Assembly: GCA_037043015.1 (NCBI GenBank)
Contig: CM073323.1
Span: forward strand, 27,370,758-27,434,757
Origin: Bryum argenteum
Taxonomy: Eukaryota; Streptophyta; Bryopsida; Bryales; Bryaceae
Length of the DNA stretch: 64,000 nt
Direction: 5' to 3'
Shown here piece after piece: positions 60,152-64,000 of the stretch. The translations under genes and the position numbers were made by a program. Every line of letters begins with the position of its first letter. The stretch's first letter is position 1. The notes under the pieces were generated by a model. It was not told the DNA's origin. It made no database searches and was given only the letters and a program-made list of their open reading frames with translations.

Positions 60152-60396
60152 CCGAGAGCTACATAATAGCTTCTTCACTCAACAGTAGCATATACTCACT
60201 CACAGCAAACATTACAAGGTGCAAAACTAGGGCACCATTTTAGAAACCACCTTAAAAAATTCACAACAAATTGCAAAAGAGTCCAAAAATCACGAATCCA
60301 TAATGACAGTCATTCCACTTACTTTCCCCACAACATGAAAATTATTTCCATTATTACCTTCATCACAAATTTGAGCCATTTTTAAGCACTCTCCTT
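60152..60396 (-). mobile_element. MITE family M, copy M5 (left end missing)
   Basis: Starts at the TTAA that closes Y4 (GAGCTACATAATAGCTTC) and ends GAGCCATTTTTAAGCACTCTCC. Most diverged of the M copies. Confidence 0.65.
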
Positions 60397-61192
60397 GATA
60401 GGGAAGATGATGAGAGAGGGCCGTAGGCTTGAAGCGCAAGCAACTACCGCCACCAATGCTTCATGAGCAAGGCGCACTTGTCGTCCTATCTTCCTCGTCA
60501 AGCTGCAGGTCCACATCTAGTCATCTATGCTACTGGCTAGTAGTCCACCTTCCTGTACCTTACAATAGAGGCACACTATAATTGGGTGATTTGTTCCGGA
60601 GGTTTTAAGTGCATGGTAGTAATTAAAAACGGCGCAGCGATGCTTCTGGAAAGGAATCTGCTTACAAAGCACGCAGGCTTCGATCAGAGCTGCGTACTTT
60701 GCATTGATCGTGCGATCTTACCAAACTCTTCTCTTCTGTTCCATGATTTTGTTCTGGGAATTTATTCACTCTTTGCTTTGAGTTACTGTGGTCGTGTGTG
60801 TTCGAGCTTTGATAGGGAGCTAAGAGAACATGCTCAAGAATCGAGTAAATTTCATAGCAACAAGTTCATTATGGAGTTCATTATGGTGAAAGGATTTCTT
60901 GGTTTTTTAAATTTGTGCAAGGTTTGTAGGTGAGTACTATGAAAGAATCATATTTTTTGGACTTTGTTTCCATTTAGTAGCAAGATCTTGATGTTGATGT
61001 AATAAGTGTTTCTAAAACAGATCAAAGTTTGGTGTACATTTGGGATTAAACTTGAAGGCTAGTATCAACTTATTGCATGGTGAGTACAACTCTTAGTTGT
61101 AAGGATAGACAAGTTGTGCAATTGAGTTAGATATGTATAGTCCATAAATACAACCTTATTTTTCTAGACCGTAGTTATGAGAAGTCGACTTC
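60397..61192. other. Spacer with a 115-codon unassigned frame
   Basis: A plus frame at 60586-60933 (starting MICSGGFKCMVV) matches nothing known. Part of it (60626-60680) repeats at 51895-51948, so it is more likely repeat than gene. Confidence 0.35.
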
Positions 61193-61196
61193 TTAA

Positions 61197-61774
61197 CCCC
61201 TAACTCTCCTTGAAGCCCAAAATGGGTTTTTGCAATTCCGGGCAGCTTAGATGAAGGGGTTAGAAGTAATATTTTAGCCTAAGATTTTTATTGGGTCCTC
61301 CTTATACTGCAAAGTGTATGTGGTAAAATTTGCAAAATCAAATTCCAATTTATGATTCTTCTAGGACGATCCTTGGGTTGCGAGCCGAGATGGGGCAGTT
61401 TTAAAAAGTAACTTTTTTAATTATTTTTTTTTGAAATATGTTCATTACTAAATCACTACTCAAATTTCAAAGTGACTCAAGTCAAAAAGTTTACCAATTT
61501 TACAAGGGCATCCTCCAAAAATTTCAAAACCAATCTTCACAATGCCCAAAAAAACTTGGGAGACAAACTTTGGTTGTTATGATCTCTCAAATGGTAAACA
61601 TCCAACGGTCAATTTTTTGAACAGTAATCAAGCATGTTCTTAGGTACAAGATCTTACGGTTGGAAGTTTAAAAAAAGGAAAAGAAACTGGTTCACACCCC
61701 CACGAGTGCTTAGAGGTAGAGAATCGCAGTTTTGAGGTTTCAAGCTCCCAAAAAACACCAAGAAAATTTAGGGA
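61197..61774 (-). mobile_element. TTAA MITE family Z, copy Z3
   Basis: TTAA then CCCCTAACTCTCC (61197 on); the far end is TTAGGGA then TTAA (61775-61778). The interior shares an AGGTACAAGATCTTACGGTTG-like block with Z1 in reverse orientation. More diverged than Z1 and Z2. Confidence 0.6.
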
Positions 61775-61779
61775 TTAAT

Positions 61780-62402
61780 GAATGCAAGATATGCATTTAA
61801 TAGGTTGGAAGTTGATGGGTCTACCAGTTGAGTTGTCAGAACTGTTTAGAACTTCGGTATTGTCACATTTAATAGAGTGATGTGAAAAGAGCACGTACAC
61901 AGTGGAGCTCTAGTAATGTAGTTGTAACAAGTCAGTTTCTCAATGAATGCAAGGAAGGCACGATATGCATTCAATAAATTGGAAGTTGATGGGTACAAGA
62001 GTTGTCGGAAATGTTTGGAACCTTCATCATATCATATCACCTATAGTAGAGTGGACTAAAACGGAGCAAGTCCCATAGTGGAGCTCTAGTAATGTAGATA
62101 TAACAAGCCAATCTTTTAATAAATGCCACAAGTCCCATAGTGGAGTTTTGGTAAATAATGTAGATATAACAAGCCAATCTCTTAATAAATGCCACAAGTC
62201 CTATAGTGGAGCTCTAGTAATGTAGATATAACAAGCCAATCTCTTAATAAATGCCACAAGTCCTATAGTGGAGCTATAGTAATGTAGATATAACAAGCCA
62301 ATCTTTTAATAAATGCCAGGAAGGCGCAACATGCATCCAATAAATTAAAAGGTGATGGATATACCAATTGTCAAAAATGTTTAGAACTTCCGTAATATCA
62401 CC
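61780..62402 (+). repeat. Nested tandem array (62-bp units within a longer unit)
   Basis: Four units of about 62 bp (62064-62318), each with AGTCC(C/T)ATAGTGGAG and AATGTAGATATAACAAGCC blocks. They sit inside a longer repeat of about 150 bp (TGCATTYAATA...GGAAGTTGATGGG...TGTTTAGAAC), present at 61780, 61950 and 62320. The 62-bp unit contains the left end of MITE family M (GTGGAGCTCTAGTAAT). Confidence 0.8.
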
Positions 62403-62680
62403 TCTAGTGGAGCTCTAGTAATCTTCACTCCCAATTACATAATAGCTCCTTCATACAAGAGTACCATGTACTCATTGCAAACATTATAGGGTGTCACTTC
62501 AAGGCACCATTTTAGGAACACCTCTATTTCCAACTTTAAAAATACATACCTCATCATAGAAGAGTCCAAAAATACCGATTTCACTTGCTCTATCTTCCCC
62601 ATGCTCATAAAATACTTGCATTGGTAACATTCCAATAGATTTTGCGTGCTAAAAAGTGAGCTATTATTGGGCACCTTATT
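62403..62680 (-). mobile_element. MITE family M, copy M6
   Basis: Joined to the array at its left end; CTAGTAATCTTCACTCCC to TATTATTGGGCACCTTA. Most similar to M2. Confidence 0.8.
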
Positions 62681-64000
62681 ACCCTAATTGTGAGGAATAT
62701 TTGGTAACTCCGTAATATCACCTACATTTGAGGGACTGACGAGAAATTCAATGAAAGAGGGGGTGGCATGGCGGTGGTGGCTGGGGGGGGGGGGGGTGCT
62801 CGTACATGTAGTACTTGGCTTGCCCATAGGTCGGCATGATACCGCCAGTCTAAAGGCACTAAATTCCTTCACTCACCCCTTATCAGAACTAGATTCCTGG
62901 TTCCTTAAAAAATAAAAAAACAAAAAATAATATGAATTTTCTTTTAAAAATTTAAAAATAAATAAATTGTGGTAAGTTAGTGAGAAGTGTTTGGACCCAA
63001 ATACGAATTTAATTTGAGCTTAGTATTGTCAAGTTCTAAGTTGTGGTGACATATCCAATGATGCAAGATATTCAAAAATTCACATATAATGCCTATTCTA
63101 TATATGAATCAAAAGATTCACATGTGACACTAGCAGGAAACACTAGCTTGAGTGTACCACATGAATACACCCCGACTAAATGCAAATGAGGCATTTACAC
63201 CCACCTTGAGTGTAAATTGCCACTAGTTGGTATAATAGCTAGTGTTATTGAACCACTTTTCTACAAGTGTGAAGAATGTACCTTGGCGTAGCTACCTCTA
63301 TTCATGACACTCATAAGTGAAAATCTTGTGAACAATGAGGGAAAGCACCTTATTTACTATACTACAAATAATGTACACAAGCACTTACGGTACCACCATA
63401 GCACGTTCGTTCATAAATAATTCTATTGAAAAAAAAACGTACAAATTTAGAAATTACAAGCCAAGAGGGAAGAAAAGTAGGGAAATTATGAGTTACTGCA
63501 ATAGTCAACTGGATGAGTTACTGCAACAAGCATCTCTCTCCTTTGCATAAGATTTTCCAAAGAAAAAATCAGAAATCTATTTATGGCACACGAACCTTAC
63601 ATTTTCAAAAAAAATAAAAAATAGTTCCTTGATGACCGAACCTGCTATGGTGATCTCAAGCATTTGTTGTTCTAGTGGGTGATCCCACAATTTTTTTTAA
63701 AATTAAAGATACCACAAATAGCATCGTGCTCTGTAACCACAAACCTAACTTCGAAAAAACAGTTGCAAATTAATGTCATGAGCACCATTTACAGACAACA
63801 GTGTGATGTGTGGCAATGGCAGTGGGGGCAGAGCGGGCAGAGCGGGCAGGGAGGGAGGGGCAGAGCGGGCAGGTGGGGCAGGGAGGGAGGGGCAGAAAGG
63901 CGAAAAGGCTCTGGCCCTAACGGAAGACACAGTTGCTTTCCACCAATGTCGGACAGTAGCACAGACAATTACAGACACCACGGTCATAGGGTCACTGTTC
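62681..64000. other. Gene-free right edge with G-rich arrays
   Basis: A G14 run lies near 62786. A G-rich array of GGGCAGAGC and GGGAGGGAGGGGCAG units lies at 63824-63898. The frames here (for example 63745-63987 minus) are low-complexity Pro/Ala reading of that array. A promoter of a gene beyond the right edge is possible but not shown. Confidence 0.4.

Overview
The window is nuclear DNA from a land plant. The gene content fits this: a peroxisomal hydroxypyruvate reductase ending in the PTS1 tripeptide AKL, a membrane-anchored plant hexokinase, a plant heavy-metal-associated (HMA) protein, telo-box motifs (AAACCCTAA) near a start codon, Ty1/copia fossils, and GT-AG (plus two GC-AG) introns, mostly 80-250 nt. 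The species cannot be named. Compact introns and the protein style suggest a non-seed plant (bryophyte or lycophyte), but that is inference.

Layout. 1-140 (-) is the start of an unrecognised acidic protein running off the left edge. 1.6-3.5 kb is a decayed copia element with a recognisable 3' LTR. 5.4-12.05 kb is a tandem segmental duplication. Each unit holds about 1 kb of conserved non-coding upstream DNA and one single-exon gene (7350-8549 and 10824-12050) for an unfamiliar protein with a hydrophobic MADA/MAEA-like N-terminus, a helical body and C-terminal C2HC fingers of UBZ-like form. 12.1-16.0 kb holds MITEs, a 64-bp satellite and a second copia fossil. 16.59-19.83 kb is hydroxypyruvate reductase (13 exons). 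22.21-25.13 kb (-) is hexokinase (8 exons). 25.9-32.2 kb is mostly MITEs, SINEs and tandem repeats. 32.85-34.43 kb (-) is an intronless PIG-T, a subunit of the GPI transamidase. 34.8-37.9 kb is repeats. 38.34-47.09 kb is RTEL1, an Fe-S DNA helicase of about 26 exons, carrying a very recent 365-bp tandem duplication that doubles one symmetric exon. 47.1-56.3 kb is repeat-rich and gene-poor. 56.68-57.30 kb (-) is a single-exon HMA protein. 58-64 kb is repeats with no supported gene.

The housekeeping genes do not form a pathway. They stand alone, each on its own promoter (photorespiration, hexose phosphorylation and sugar sensing, GPI-anchor attachment, telomere and recombination control, metal binding). 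The intergenic DNA is dominated by short non-autonomous elements. Several families sit exactly between TTAA tetranucleotides and begin CCC(C)T, the signature of piggyBac-type transposition. A tRNA-derived SINE is present in full-length and truncated forms with clean target-site duplications. No transposase for the TTAA families lies in the window.

Most noteworthy: the tandem pair of UBZ-like genes with immune-executioner-like N-termini; the paralogous empty site that dates a SINE insertion after the gene duplication; the TTAA MITE families, including a stack of four elements end to end and subterminal hairpins whose arms vary while staying complementary; and the RTEL1 exon duplication. All splice sites and family calls come from reading the sequence and from memory of the families; no search was run.
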